Shown: positions 19,601-26,773 of the stretch, in pieces
Numbering within the stretch: position 1 is the stretch's first letter
Layout of the letters: the number at the start of each line of letters is the position of its first letter
Origin: Enterococcus diestrammenae
GTDB taxonomy: Bacteria > Bacillota > Bacilli > Lactobacillales > Enterococcaceae
Length of the DNA stretch: 47,072 nt
Assembly (NCBI RefSeq): GCF_009933255.1
Contig: NZ_MAEI01000003.1
Coordinates: 1-47,072 of the forward strand
Direction of reading: 5' to 3'
The notes under the pieces: generated by a model
Told to the model about the DNA's origin: nothing
What the model saw: the letters and a program-made list of their open reading frames with translations, nothing else
Database searches by the model: none
Translations under genes and position numbers: made by a program

Positions 19601-20877
19601 AAGTCAACTGCAATCGTATTTGTTGCAGGGTGGAACAAACCAAGAGCATGGTAATTACCGAGTTTTCTTAACCGAAGGGTTGCTTCGGTATCCGTTGTTG
19701 GTAACACCTCATGAATTCTTTGCATTTCAGACTCAAACTGATGAAATAGATTTAGATCCACTTCATTATCCAATTCTACATACTTAAAATTTTCTAGAAG
19801 TGAAGTTGTTTGCATCATCTCTAGCGTTTCTTTATTAATATTTTTCTTTGTTTGCCACGCACTAGCCCTTGTCAATTTATCTATTGCTTTTTCATATTCC
19901 GTCTGAAGGATAATATCGTAAGTTTCCTCAAAATAATTTTGTAAGAAATCATAAATAGCGTTTTGCTTTCTGCCATCACGAATTCTTTCTGGTGGGATAT
20001 GATAGGTCAACCCATCACTTGGAATAAGATATGGTGCTTTATCAAGATTCAGTTTATTTTCACTGTTAGGAAACTCAGTTAAATCTCGCCAATTAAAATG
20101 CTTGTAATATTCACTATCATTTGGATCATAATCTTCCGTTAATTCAGGGGGAACAGCCCAATACCGACTATTTTCATCACGATCAAAGCTATTCAATTCT
20201 TCATCGGTAAACTCACCAAAATAGCTTTTTGTAAATAAATATTCCCATTTTTTTCCCGAATAACTTCGACTGGCAAGTCGATTCAAGTGCTTCTCCAAAT
20301 CTTTTGCTGAAACATTCTTTGCTCTCAGTTCATCTTCATGTGCATAAAAATGGTTCATAATATCATGTTCAAGCTTATCAAAACCAATTGCTCGATTGAT
20401 ATTTGCATAACCAAAAGTCTTCTTAATTTCCGACTTTTGGTCTAACCACCAATGTTGATTGTGCTTCGTTCCCGATTTGTTTTGTTCATCTAACATCATA
20501 TATCGTATGCGTTTTTTATCCTTACCGGTTCCATTGTTTATCGTTATTTCAGCTGCGTAAGCAGGCATATCTTCAATGTGACCTTCCCCAACTTCGAGTC
20601 TTTCCAAATCGGTCATTTGGTGGACAGATACCATTGCATTTGGTATCTCTTTCGTTCCAACTGGAAAACTTTCTCGATTACGTATGAGCGTGTCCACTGC
20701 ATTGATATAATCTTGTTCTTTCCAATCCCCATTTTTATAAATATTTTCACCTAATTTTCGAAACATCGTGTACTGAGTATCTTTTTCAGTAAATTTTAAT
20801 GGTGATGATTTTGTAACACCATATTTGGTTTTCATTAACGATAATAGTTTACTTTCATCATTTTGATTTTCCGGCAT
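13621..20877 (-). CDS. giant polyvalent protein (zincin, Toprim and ArdC-type domains), 2418 residues
   Basis: Polyvalent proteins of phages and conjugative elements fuse many domains and are thought to enter recipients with the DNA to modify it or counter defence. Here a large N-terminal region leads to a zinc-protease-like domain with H450-E-Y-G-H454 and a downstream ARAFE glutamate near 510. Residues about 620-695 resemble the zinc-finger/DUF3991 region of plasmid primases. They are followed by a Toprim-like domain (LIFFESATDLMSYY near 812, VFAVDNDKSG near 899). Residues about 900-2050 are unassigned. The C-terminus (about 2065-2300) has an ArdC-like single-stranded DNA-binding module (LSPRNVALI, ATFKQWQKIG) and a degenerate second zincin in which the HExxH is lost. 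AGGAGGAG precedes the ATG. It resembles LtrC/PcfD-type proteins of other transfer systems but is far longer. The whole frame is intact. Confidence 0.85.
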   Translation of the reverse strand: MPENQNDESKLLSLMKTKYGVTKSSPLKFTEKDTQYTMFRKLGENIYKNGDWKEQDYINAVDTLIRNRESFPVGTKEIPNAMVSVHQMTDLERLEVGEGHIEDMPAYAAEITINNGTGKDKKRIRYMMLDEQNKSGTKHNQHWWLDQKSEIKKTFGYANINRAIGFDKLEHDIMNHFYAHEDELRAKNVSAKDLEKHLNRLASRSYSGKKWEYLFTKSYFGEFTDEELNSFDRDENSRYWAVPPELTEDYDPNDSEYYKHFNWRDLTEFPNSENKLNLDKAPYLIPSDGLTYHIPPERIRDGRKQNAIYDFLQNYFEETYDIILQTEYEKAIDKLTRASAWQTKKNINKETLEMMQTTSLLENFKYVELDNEVDLNLFHQFESEMQRIHEVLPTTDTEATLRLRKLGNYHALGLFHPATNTIAVDFRNGGDTSKGAEYAPGGVGIQSFIHEYGHFLDFSNGSLSMQPDFKSLIRQYRENIERLSKKSPIKMKADYYGTPTEVFARAFEIYSSNAGLQTSFIKNSDVYIDAEQYKCFNQQMRVELNEYFDLHFPIYKENILKFNTISVESPQIMKQAEKIDDQVKNGKTNEQTVVAADVEADKVATRKKDKPFEDKLAYAKNRNILDVANALGMDLVKTGRTYKWVEHDSLTIFPNTNTFKWFSKDMQGDVISLVSQIKELKFKDAVSFLNDPNLQEVDPSSLNTVKEPFDYLLKDHKSMNKAESYLNDIRGLNENTIAFFGQQGMIAEATRYFKDSPSETVVVFKYFNQEKQLVGASLQGITENNEKYPKHGRLKEIIRNSDGNFGPSVTIGEPKKLIFFESATDLMSYYQLHQDGLSDSKLISMEGLKEAVVSQYFHDTFFPGTPLEQVKEETFVQQMDKVLEKYEDPMSVFEKQGIEIVFAVDNDKSGKDFINKFADIKNIPIRSDLPPNPNNEPKVDWNQYLITQQENLESPIQDKISLRTLVDLVHEEIGDVVYEIDEETGEPTFPAAPETIIESYYDYPVDDPMTQEMLDTINKNNFFDGGGADLISLKEVLDSHGYSNVASTLADIDIDSLFKAIKQDDVYTLKLSEVNVDLSDESIKKWEVPEANKLPIASEVEKILGDGIRNYTSYEELQEAFFKVKELAESKAIPNLLIEATWNDLSDEVNNPYDYWAFGTDENGRGTYYLGEDFEPGSENYVKNEQKKDRQGLDGQQAEFDKLNLFTNNIIGWKVPTNLGASSALILSQQYTNSNTYIEKFHEISNEDSKFKSRLPKLYESAAQFDNLFANRNWSIVGTMGLGTLTINTVNVRPEQFGHLVGLRYKDNGSVSPQIDLYNDLLRKSIDLDRLLLLNSGGTVQKISLMNEFLKNINTDHVIYPFTEGYKENLKMDKAIMQSDEGIMEGFRMLEDGGLSWVTNISVRTNNKRLSNIPIKNSVIAMYTHNQGEDPRLLMLNSNLTDSVDIFLESWTEIERESVLLKEQERQAICLNNFLQIPITDTQTVGQLIFYKDIKVDLTGITTDDPGGIATAFLKASREAGVTKLSKIDSFIENITSITGEDKEAQHSKGEKLYTKVSNALVEYKNNDGTLETATLSESLGGFNYSLLTKQDYLKAFQDVQIKDPSLKLDSEIMNAPEDSIVIFDADEKMGIPYFVSNNSEKIFENLMDLDMFIERDESVVMSVTFEDENGNKRILESDITTNDSPDYSNESIVSVVDGHNDNQVEKNTTGNSNKYWYALDLRPVSVGTHPNNDDNPVLFVDSSFINPNGRQYGAIGYQSSLLEKEIENYNLTYIGYGETAKQAKEAFDNIDISEKKMRLTTDTLKVDQIIFRKIEIDDHQINEVAKITSVDRQRVQLDWVSQIDGKGEFYKNRRSGGEFHSKSEFIDDWYLGGDVQRSIFEKAFTSGGNDFDYEDLENRFSKYQFVRDLNEKLPNIVDNLSQESNLEIVNDTPGNVLYENQVEIGENYALSLQVHSDKIVDSLAENEQSPWLIEVLKDNQSIGFLAYGQDWSTEFDIDDEIQKLSKWIQRGELVNELGTQNEVDEFMLEIDKSLDNVPEKYDYTKASAEQLNDQAIKIIRRTISNPESFTNYVSLMSTLPHLSPRNVALIQEQWAGAEAVATFKQWQKIGSQLQLAPEDVHQASKTFINKKTGKEQTITTSNLSVKAGEHSQITLLRPITEDVIPVVDEHGQLTYNDKKQLKYKPFKQATKADLKLLSSGKIEKCSMQLKNSNGKLKFTTYKVFEISQTNLKEEAKNLVLPSKNFRFETNEAHYADFTKGLSNFAKKIGFTINLAESDQIDQASHIDFSNRKIFLNPKNTNSENVEASINRLCEATINSSSLASTRPESLRQTESEVASLIILKHFSLGTTKDTQKITKGFQGLSDKELSQSMTRIQKVSKELIKDIEAQTKPYKHNRNINRSLNNDKKRPSKGLSR

Positions 20878-20920
20878 ATCTAATTCTCCTCCTGATCAAT
20901 ATTTAACAGTGTTGTGTAGC

Positions 20921-21124
20921 TTACTTCTCTTCTACATCAACTTCTTGTTCCTCCAACATGTCAGCGACTAATCGGTCAAACTCGATATACACGGTATTCA
21001 AAACACGCATAGCAACTTCTTTCTCTTTCTTTGAATCCAACTTTCTATAGTTTTCACTAAGTTCAACTAAAAACCGTCTATATGCCGCTGTATTGAATCC
21101 AACTGCATTTCCTTCTGATTCCAT
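20921..21124 (-). CDS. small acidic protein ahead of the giant gene
   Basis: The product has 67 residues from the ATG at 21124, with GGGGGGAAG upstream; longer starts would lie inside that ribosome site. The ATG overlaps the stop of the preceding gene (TAATG), so translation is coupled. The sequence is helical and acidic, ending DMLEEQEVDVEEK. I do not recognise it. It belongs to the unit that ends with the polyvalent protein. Confidence 0.65.
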   Translation of the reverse strand: MESEGNAVGFNTAAYRRFLVELSENYRKLDSKKEKEVAMRVLNTVYIEFDRLVADMLEEQEVDVEEK

Positions 21125-21504
21125 TAGTCTTCCCCCCAAAGCTCTGCATCATCAATTAATCGAGTTTCAGGCTCATATTCTAAAAACATTTCAGGCGGGA
21201 AAAACTCGATGACTTCGACAGGCCCATTAGTTTCATCAATTGAGATTTTCCCTTCACGAAATTCATTCATTCTCTGATCACGCATAATTTTTTGAGTTGA
21301 ATAATAGCGAAATACGGTATCATTAAAGACCCCTTGTTCATATTCAAGATTCAAAATAAACTCAAGACTACTATTTCTCCCCAATCCCTGGTACTTTATC
21401 CGTTGTCCTTCATAATCAATCCCTGCAACTGTCCATCCTTCATCAAAATCAAAACTTTTTGGATTGAAATCCGGAAATACTAGTTTTCCATCAAAACTAT
21501 TCAT
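21124..21504 (-). CDS. hypothetical protein, first gene of the polyvalent-protein operon
   Basis: The product has 126 residues. The ATG at 21504 is chosen because AAAGGAGGG lies seven bases upstream and the mapped -10 ends 30 nt before it. A longer frame to 21573 would start upstream of the transcript. The protein is acidic with alternating beta-type strands (GKLVFPDFN, WTVAGIDYEGQRIKYQGLG, EFILNLEY) and no signal or membrane segment. The family is unknown. Confidence 0.65.
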   Translation of the reverse strand: MNSFDGKLVFPDFNPKSFDFDEGWTVAGIDYEGQRIKYQGLGRNSSLEFILNLEYEQGVFNDTVFRYYSTQKIMRDQRMNEFREGKISIDETNGPVEVIEFFPPEMFLEYEPETRLIDDAELWGED

Positions 21505-21533
21505 GTGAAGCCCTCCTTTGTGTTGGTAGGCTA

Positions 21534-21572
21534 ACCGTAAAGGAAAAAATGTTTTTGAAAGAATTCGGGACA
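21534..21572 (-). promoter_or_regulatory. TGTCCC-N27 promoter (copy 4) for the polyvalent-protein operon
   Basis: TTTGTCCC followed by GAAT lies 27 bp before TACGGT (21539-21534), the weakest -10 of the set (three of six). The start codon is 30 nt further on and the relaxase terminator is directly upstream. Confidence 0.5.
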
Positions 21573-21573
21573 A

Positions 21574-21610
21574 ACAAAAAAAGCCCTGATTAATTGAAGC
21601 TAATCAGGAC
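21574..21610 (-). terminator. terminator of the relaxase gene
   Basis: CCTGATTA (21585-21592) pairs with TAATCAGG (21601-21608). On the minus strand the stem is followed by a run of seven Ts. It lies about 100 bp beyond the relaxase stop and just before the next TGTCCC box. Confidence 0.85.
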
Positions 21611-21706
21611 TCAAGATTTTTATTTTAATAATTTTTTTGAAGGGCCTTCAGGGGCCTTACGATTTAAGTCGGCCATATATTTAAGCCCTTATTTTTATTT
21701 CTACTG

Positions 21707-23866
21707 TTACCTTTCTCTATTCCGTTGTTCTTGTTCCTCTCTTTCGTCATCATAAACTTTCCTCATAAATGCATCCATATTTTCCTTATTTCCTGATTTT
21801 ATCGCTTGAGATAAACCGCTAAGAAAAGATTTTGAGGCTCTTATCGTTTGATTTGAGTGATTTATTGCTGCATTACTTGTAGCTTGACTATGTGTATTGC
21901 CCCTCGTAACTGAAGCTGTCCCTCGACTGGGCTTCATCGTCCACTTCAGTTGACCAGGTTGATAACTATCTTCAATTGGCTTCTTATTATCCGTTGATAA
22001 TACTTGATAAAGTTCTTTCAAATTGGAAAAGGCAGCACTATTTTGCTGTTTATACTTCTTTTTTTCATCAATATTTTGAGTACTTGAAATCAGCTTGTTA
22101 CGATTATAAATCCCATTTTTTATTATCATGACCTGAATCTTATTCTCAACTAACTGAGTGTACTGTTGCTTATCCATACCTGTAATCAATGGAACTAATG
22201 ACCCATCCTTAACGCTCTGCATCGTTTCTATTTCAGTCTTAAACTGTTTCACACTTTGATGAACACAAATATCAGTCGCTTGCGTTATAGGCAATGTCAC
22301 GGGGTCAGTGTATTTTTCTTCTAAATCCTTTTTCAGTTGTTTTTCTACTGCGGTTAGCTTCCTAGAGGGTTTTAACTGCAATTGAACAAGTTGTAAATAC
22401 TCCCTACTTTCTTGTATCTTTAAATTTACATATGGTTTATCAGATGGAACTGGCGTGATACTACTAAGTATTTTCATTTGATTTTCAACAACATATTTTC
22501 GTATTTCTAAGTTTTTTTTTCGTAAAGCAGCTCGATACATACCAAGTTCTTGAACCGATTTTGCATCATTTGTCGGTTCATTTTTCATAGACTCAATAAG
22601 CTGACCCAGGTCATCGACACTTAAATACCGAATTTTGGGAAAATGTGGCATGGAATCGTCTGAATTACTAACGATAGGCGGTGTTTCCTTCATGTATTTT
22701 AAGACTTGATTTCCGATTCTTTCTCGAAGCTCGACTACTCGTTTTTGGAATAGATCATCTTTATTGTAACCTTTTTTTCGGCTGAGCTGTTTATGTGGGT
22801 TGTTGTTTACATACCTAAGTTTTTCATATATTTCACCGCCATTTTTACTTGTATACGCCGTTTCATATTCATCCAAAAAATTTTTTGTTTCTTTTTGAAA
22901 ATTATCAAAGTACTCCTTTCCCTCTGTTTCCAGGTAATGGTCTATAAACTTATTCAAGTAGAACTTTGATACAGCAAAGTTTTTAGCATTTGATCCAAAT
23001 CGCCATCTCGTATCAGTCGGTAAATGAGTATAAGCTTCTTCCAAATAGAACTGACTTTCATTTTTGGTCGCCTGGTTTTCAAACTTAATATGGCTAATCA
23101 AATCTGTTTTGAGATTAGCAATAACTTGTTCCTTCCTAAGAATCTTTGCTTTAGTAAGATCATCTAGCAAACCATTATAGACATTACTTTTGAAACTCTT
23201 CATCGACTTTTGCGAAAAAGTACCCTTTCTTTCTTCTTGATGACTAGATTCGTTATAAATGATATCTCTTGCTGACTGAACTTCAGATATTCCCAGATGG
23301 ACATGAATGTTATCTGTATTCAAGTGAATGTTTCCCCACCAAAAGGCAGTATTCTCTATCCCTTCAGCTTTTAATAATTTCGGCATATTATCTCGAATAA
23401 CCGACTTTATTGTTTTCTGATCTACTTTCTTAGAATCCTTATCAAATAGTCCCTGAGAGGCTAAGAACTCGTTATCAAACGAAATAACAACTTGCCACAA
23501 TAATGATTGATTATTATAAGCAGTCTTCAGTTGATCCTTATACAGTTCTACAGTATCCGTGGTAAGATGATCATCAGTTTTGTCAAATGCAGCGGTTATC
23601 CCATCTTTCACCTTTGACTTTGTTGCATAATCACGGTTCATATAATCAATGTATTGGCGAAAATCCATACTTTGCTCGGGAACGTGGAAAAAAATTTCAT
23701 TGAGTTGATCTTCCGTCATATCTTCATATTGGATTTTACTTTCTTCATTAGACAACTCATTTTCAATATCCACAGCTTCATCACGATTCGTGTAACTAAT
23801 AAAGTCATAGGGTTTAGCAAATTTAAGCATCAAAGTAATTGCAGGTGAATCTGTTGAGTCTTTCAA
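21707..23866 (-). CDS. MOBP-family (MobP2-like) conjugative relaxase
   Basis: The relaxase nicks one strand at oriT, stays bound to the 5' end and pilots the DNA into the recipient. The N-terminal 260 residues hold the nicking domain. In the full frame numbering (from 23884), H187, H194 and H196 in NIHLNTDNIHVHLGI give the three-histidine metal site. Tyrosines in RQYIDYMNRDYATK (about 76-89) are candidates for the nucleophile. The long C-terminal part is helical and charged. I place the start at the TTG at 23866 because AAAGGGAG lies about eight bases upstream and the -10 box ends 23 nt before it; the TTG at 23884 would leave almost no leader. The product is then 719 residues. It is a single-gene unit with its own TGTCCC-N27-type promoter and terminator. 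Confidence 0.85.
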   Translation of the reverse strand: MKDSTDSPAITLMLKFAKPYDFISYTNRDEAVDIENELSNEESKIQYEDMTEDQLNEIFFHVPEQSMDFRQYIDYMNRDYATKSKVKDGITAAFDKTDDHLTTDTVELYKDQLKTAYNNQSLLWQVVISFDNEFLASQGLFDKDSKKVDQKTIKSVIRDNMPKLLKAEGIENTAFWWGNIHLNTDNIHVHLGISEVQSARDIIYNESSHQEERKGTFSQKSMKSFKSNVYNGLLDDLTKAKILRKEQVIANLKTDLISHIKFENQATKNESQFYLEEAYTHLPTDTRWRFGSNAKNFAVSKFYLNKFIDHYLETEGKEYFDNFQKETKNFLDEYETAYTSKNGGEIYEKLRYVNNNPHKQLSRKKGYNKDDLFQKRVVELRERIGNQVLKYMKETPPIVSNSDDSMPHFPKIRYLSVDDLGQLIESMKNEPTNDAKSVQELGMYRAALRKKNLEIRKYVVENQMKILSSITPVPSDKPYVNLKIQESREYLQLVQLQLKPSRKLTAVEKQLKKDLEEKYTDPVTLPITQATDICVHQSVKQFKTEIETMQSVKDGSLVPLITGMDKQQYTQLVENKIQVMIIKNGIYNRNKLISSTQNIDEKKKYKQQNSAAFSNLKELYQVLSTDNKKPIEDSYQPGQLKWTMKPSRGTASVTRGNTHSQATSNAAINHSNQTIRASKSFLSGLSQAIKSGNKENMDAFMRKVYDDEREEQEQRNRER

Positions 23867-23888
23867 TTCTACACTCCCTTTCAACGTT

Positions 23889-23927
23889 ATTAGACCATAA
23901 ATACTTGAAATAAGTTTTTTGGGGATA
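23889..23927 (-). promoter_or_regulatory. TGTCCC-N27-type promoter (copy 5, TATCCC variant) for the relaxase
   Basis: TATCCC followed by CAAA lies exactly 27 bp before TCTAAT (23894-23889), a five-of-six -10. One base of the box differs from the other copies, but spacing, position behind a terminator and short leader are the same. Confidence 0.55.
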
Positions 23928-23987
23928 GGCTAACAGACATTCCTACAGCCTAATTATTATCGTGTACTCCTTTTACTTAGGCAAAAT

Positions 23988-24020
23988 AAAAAAAGCAGTC
24001 GTCAAAAGAAAACCGCTTTT
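23988..24020 (-). terminator. terminator after the HTH gene
   Basis: AAAGC and GCTTT arms with partial internal pairing are followed on the minus strand by a T run of seven. The stem is weaker than the other terminators here. Confidence 0.5.
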
Positions 24021-24032
24021 CTCACAATATAA

Positions 24033-24521
24033 TTAAGAAACAGAATGGGCTAATTCCGTATACGCCGGAATCTTTGGAAGACTTGAACGATAATACACCT
24101 GTCGTTGAGTCCGTTTATTTAAGTCACTTCGCCGGAAACCTTTATTTCGGATCGTCTTTTCAGAATACCCGACATGTTGTGCTACAAATTTCATAGAGAA
24201 GCCTAATCTAATCAAGGCCTCGATTAATTCTTTTTGTTCTGCTATCTGATTTTCATCAACGATGTAGCCTGTACGTTCAGCAGAACCATCCAGATGGCTC
24301 TGAACTTCTTTCTGCCAATCGATAAAAATTGAACGCATTTCTTCAATGATTGGCCACCATTTTTTTGCGTATGGATCACCACTAAATTTATTTGTTAAGC
24401 TAGGTACAGGTTCTTCAAATTTTAGTAATCGATAATTAAATGAACCTAAGTCAGAAAGAGGATCAATAAACACACTAGGTGCCAATTTGCTCATTTTTTC
24501 AAAATACTTATTATTATCCAT
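24033..24521 (-). CDS. helix-turn-helix protein upstream of the relaxase
   Basis: The product has 162 residues from the ATG at 24521, with GAAGGG nine bases upstream (a TTG at 24530 overlaps that site). Residues about 90-125 (LIEALIRLGFSMKFVAQHVGYSEKTIRNKGF region) look like a helix-turn-helix with AQHVGYSEKT as the turn and recognition helix. The N-terminal half is not recognised; the C-terminus is basic. It has its own probable promoter and sits between relaxosome-type genes and the relaxase. It could regulate the mobilisation genes or bind oriT. Confidence 0.6.
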   Translation of the reverse strand: MDNNKYFEKMSKLAPSVFIDPLSDLGSFNYRLLKFEEPVPSLTNKFSGDPYAKKWWPIIEEMRSIFIDWQKEVQSHLDGSAERTGYIVDENQIAEQKELIEALIRLGFSMKFVAQHVGYSEKTIRNKGFRRSDLNKRTQRQVYYRSSLPKIPAYTELAHSVS

Positions 24522-24530
24522 TTCAACCAA

Positions 24531-24586
24531 CCCTTCATAAATAACCTATCTTTATTATACAAAAATCAATACGCTAAAGTCTTGTC
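24531..24586 (-). promoter_or_regulatory. probable separate promoter for the HTH gene
   Basis: The short gap contains a perfect TATAAT at about 24556 on the minus strand, about 30 nt before the ribosome site. The -35 is poor (no TTGACA at 17 bp), and there is no TGTCCC box. Confidence 0.35.
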
Positions 24587-25060
24587 TCAACCATTTTTCA
24601 AATGAGAATTTTTAACAACCTGCCCCCTCGCTCGATCTTCAGAAATCAATTGATCGATGGTTTCAATTAGTTCAACTTGTTCGATGTCCCTCGAAGAATA
24701 AATACTTTGAAGATATTCAGGTTTCCAATTTGGGTTCTTACCGAGCTTTTGATTTAGAGCCAAATTTTGATATGTGATTCTGTCATTTTGCTTTTTAACT
24801 ATTGCCAAATCCGCAAGTATTTTTTGAGAATCCTTAGGTACAATCCCTTTAATCTGATTAATTCTTGTTAGAAAATCAACTTCATCTGGCTGAGATTCTA
24901 TAAATATTTGATGAAAAGCCATAAGAGCCTCAAAAACCGCTTCTGAGGCATTCTGGATACTTCCGTTTTCTAGTTTTCCCATATAGTTCAGTATCTCATC
25001 ATACTTATCTCTGTAACCTTCTTTAATGTATAACGTTACTCTCGTTCGATTTTTTACCAT
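24587..25060 (-). CDS. small DNA-binding-like protein, paralogue A
   Basis: The product has 157 residues. The start RTRVTLYIKEGYRDKYDEIL has the strand-helix pattern of ribbon-helix-helix proteins that act as relaxosome accessories. It shares with the next gene upstream a core of VPKDSQ(K/E)IL, VVKKQNDRI and YQNL.L.QKL (about residues 70-110), so the two arose by duplication. AGGGAG precedes the ATG. Binding to oriT is inferred from fold and position. Confidence 0.6.
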   Translation of the reverse strand: MVKNRTRVTLYIKEGYRDKYDEILNYMGKLENGSIQNASEAVFEALMAFHQIFIESQPDEVDFLTRINQIKGIVPKDSQKILADLAIVKKQNDRITYQNLALNQKLGKNPNWKPEYLQSIYSSRDIEQVELIETIDQLISEDRARGQVVKNSHLKNG

Positions 25061-25116
25061 TATTTTCTACTCCCTATAATCTTTTTTGAATTAAGTCCGA
25101 TATCTTAACAATGGTT

Positions 25117-25587
25117 TTACTTCGGTACTTCATTAATAATAATTTCAATGTTGACAGGATAAGTATTCATTAGTTCCAGGTCATCCAAATTTGGTTCACT
25201 TAAATTTTCATCGCTTGATTTTGAATCGCTTCGAAGATCATCACCCCTCCAATTCGTATCATTCCTAAGTTTTTGCATTAATACTAAATTTTGGTATAAG
25301 ATCCTGTCATTTTGCTTTTTAACTACTTCCAAGTTCTCAAGTATTTCCTGAGAGTCTTTGGGGACAATTTCTTTTAGTTGAATAACTCTTGATCCAAAAT
25401 CACACCCTGAAGGCGATGACTCAATAAATAAATCTGCAAAAACATTTATTATTTGGTTTAATACACCAGAGTATGATTTAATTCCTCCGTTTTCGGGTTT
25501 ACTGAAGTAGGAAATAGCTTCGTTTAAATTATTTTTAGCCGTGTTATCCATACTTATGGTAATTCTATTTTTATCAATTTTTTTCAT
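25117..25587 (-). CDS. small DNA-binding-like protein, paralogue B
   Basis: The product has 156 residues and is the diverged twin of the following gene (shared VPKDSQEILENL, KKQNDRILYQN block). The first 20 residues (KNRITISMDNTAKNNLNEAI) again look like a ribbon-helix-helix strand and helix. The C-terminal 45 residues differ and are acidic. AAGG lies nine bases before the ATG. Two unequal copies in one operon may form a heteromeric oriT complex (inference). Confidence 0.6.
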   Translation of the reverse strand: MKKIDKNRITISMDNTAKNNLNEAISYFSKPENGGIKSYSGVLNQIINVFADLFIESSPSGCDFGSRVIQLKEIVPKDSQEILENLEVVKKQNDRILYQNLVLMQKLRNDTNWRGDDLRSDSKSSDENLSEPNLDDLELMNTYPVNIEIIINEVPK

Positions 25588-25643
25588 TTCAAGTAACCTT
25601 CCCTTTTCTTCAACTTCTGTACTTTTGATTTTTCCGTATTCAT

Positions 25644-26426
25644 CTATTTTGAAACTTTTGATGAACCATCTAAATAATTAATTTTATAATTTGGCTGTAC
25701 GTTAAAAATGTAGACACTAAATGATACTGAATTATCCTCGATACTTTGTGCCTGCATCCAAATGCCTCTCGCAACCAATTCAACACCTTTAAAAACTGGA
25801 GTTACTTGATAACGAACATGATTCCCAGTTTCTTTGATATATTTTGAAATTAAATTTTCGTAGTAGACCATTGAATCTTTTTCATTATCGAAATTTGCAT
25901 TTAACGCCCGAGTTCCAGTAAATAAATTTTTGGGGTTAGCATTTTGTCCAGTTAATTGAAAGCCAATGAGGTGTGAGCGATTATAAAGATAATCATCTTT
26001 TCCATTAAACTTAATTTTTTTATTTTTCCATCCGGTTGGCTTTACATCACTAATACTTTCTCGTTCTTCTGTTGGCATCAAATCCACACCAAGCATTGCA
26101 TTCGCAACACCAACTCTATTTAATAAATCTAAAGACGAATATTTCTCCCAGGTTCCTTTTTCTAAAGCTAGTTCTGATTTAGAAAAATTTGGTTCATCAT
26201 TATTAATCTTGATAACTTGTTCTCCATCAAATTTTAGATTTTTGAGTTCATTTATTTTATCCTTATTGGAAATAGATTTGCTTGTCGTCGTATTACTTTC
26301 AATACCTAACTGACTTAAAATGCTTTGAGAGGTTGTAGCAGATACCACAAAATTTAAAATTTTTGGTTGAACTAAGATAATCACTAAACCAATAATTAAT
26401 AGAACAATAAATTTATTTTTCTTCAT
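25644..26426 (-). CDS. secreted or membrane-anchored DNA/RNA non-specific endonuclease (EndA/NucA type)
   Basis: The product has 260 residues with an N-terminal signal or anchor (IVLLIIGLVIILVQP, 7-21). The beta-beta-alpha metal nuclease domain carries YNRSHLIGFQLTG at 148-160. H152 is the likely general base, in a DRGH-type motif with Asn in place of the usual Asp. NLFTGTRALNANF (167-179) holds the metal-binding asparagine. It is closest in layout to streptococcal EndA-type nucleases. AAGGAG precedes the ATG, which overlaps the end of the preceding gene. A nuclease outside the membrane in a mobilisation operon is unusual; it might clear extracellular DNA, act on cell-contact DNA or have been captured. 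Confidence 0.8.
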   Translation of the reverse strand: MKKNKFIVLLIIGLVIILVQPKILNFVVSATTSQSILSQLGIESNTTTSKSISNKDKINELKNLKFDGEQVIKINNDEPNFSKSELALEKGTWEKYSSLDLLNRVGVANAMLGVDLMPTEERESISDVKPTGWKNKKIKFNGKDDYLYNRSHLIGFQLTGQNANPKNLFTGTRALNANFDNEKDSMVYYENLISKYIKETGNHVRYQVTPVFKGVELVARGIWMQAQSIEDNSVSFSVYIFNVQPNYKINYLDGSSKVSK

Positions 26427-26763
26427 TCAATTTCTCCTTACCCAAATCCGCAACTTCAGTAATTTCTAAATATCTAATCCAATTTGTCACTAATGTCTCA
26501 GTTTCAGAAATCAAATTTATTAACTTTATTTCATGAAGTTCAATATCGTTTAGTTTTTCAATAATTTTGCTTTGATTTCTTTTTACATCTACCAAGTCCT
26601 CCACTAAAAAATTATTGTAAATATTGGCCGAGCCATTAACAGATATCGAAGAGATTTGGCTTAACAAAAATTGATTAATACTTGGATAATTAAACCGTTG
26701 GACAGCATCCATGATCCGTCTTTTATCCTCAGTATCCACATTTCGAATATGGATTTCTTCCAT
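26413..26763 (-). CDS. small ribbon-helix-helix-like protein (second of pair)
   Basis: The product has 116 residues from the ATG at 26763, which has GAGGTGA upstream. EEIHIRNVDTEDKRRIMDAV is the strand plus first helix of a CopG/Arc-like fold. A helical C-terminal half (about 55-105) may be an oligomerisation coil. It follows another such gene by 10 bp and overlaps the nuclease start. Relaxosome accessory function is inferred. Confidence 0.6.
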   Translation of the reverse strand: MEEIHIRNVDTEDKRRIMDAVQRFNYPSINQFLLSQISSISVNGSANIYNNFLVEDLVDVKRNQSKIIEKLNDIELHEIKLINLISETETLVTNWIRYLEITEVADLGKEKLNEEK

Positions 26764-26773
26764 TTTCTTCACC

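Noticed and set aside
21638..21662. GC-rich GGGCCTT repeat pair after the relaxase gene as a second terminator
   Set aside because: The stem has a central mismatch and is followed by As, not Ts, on the relevant strand.
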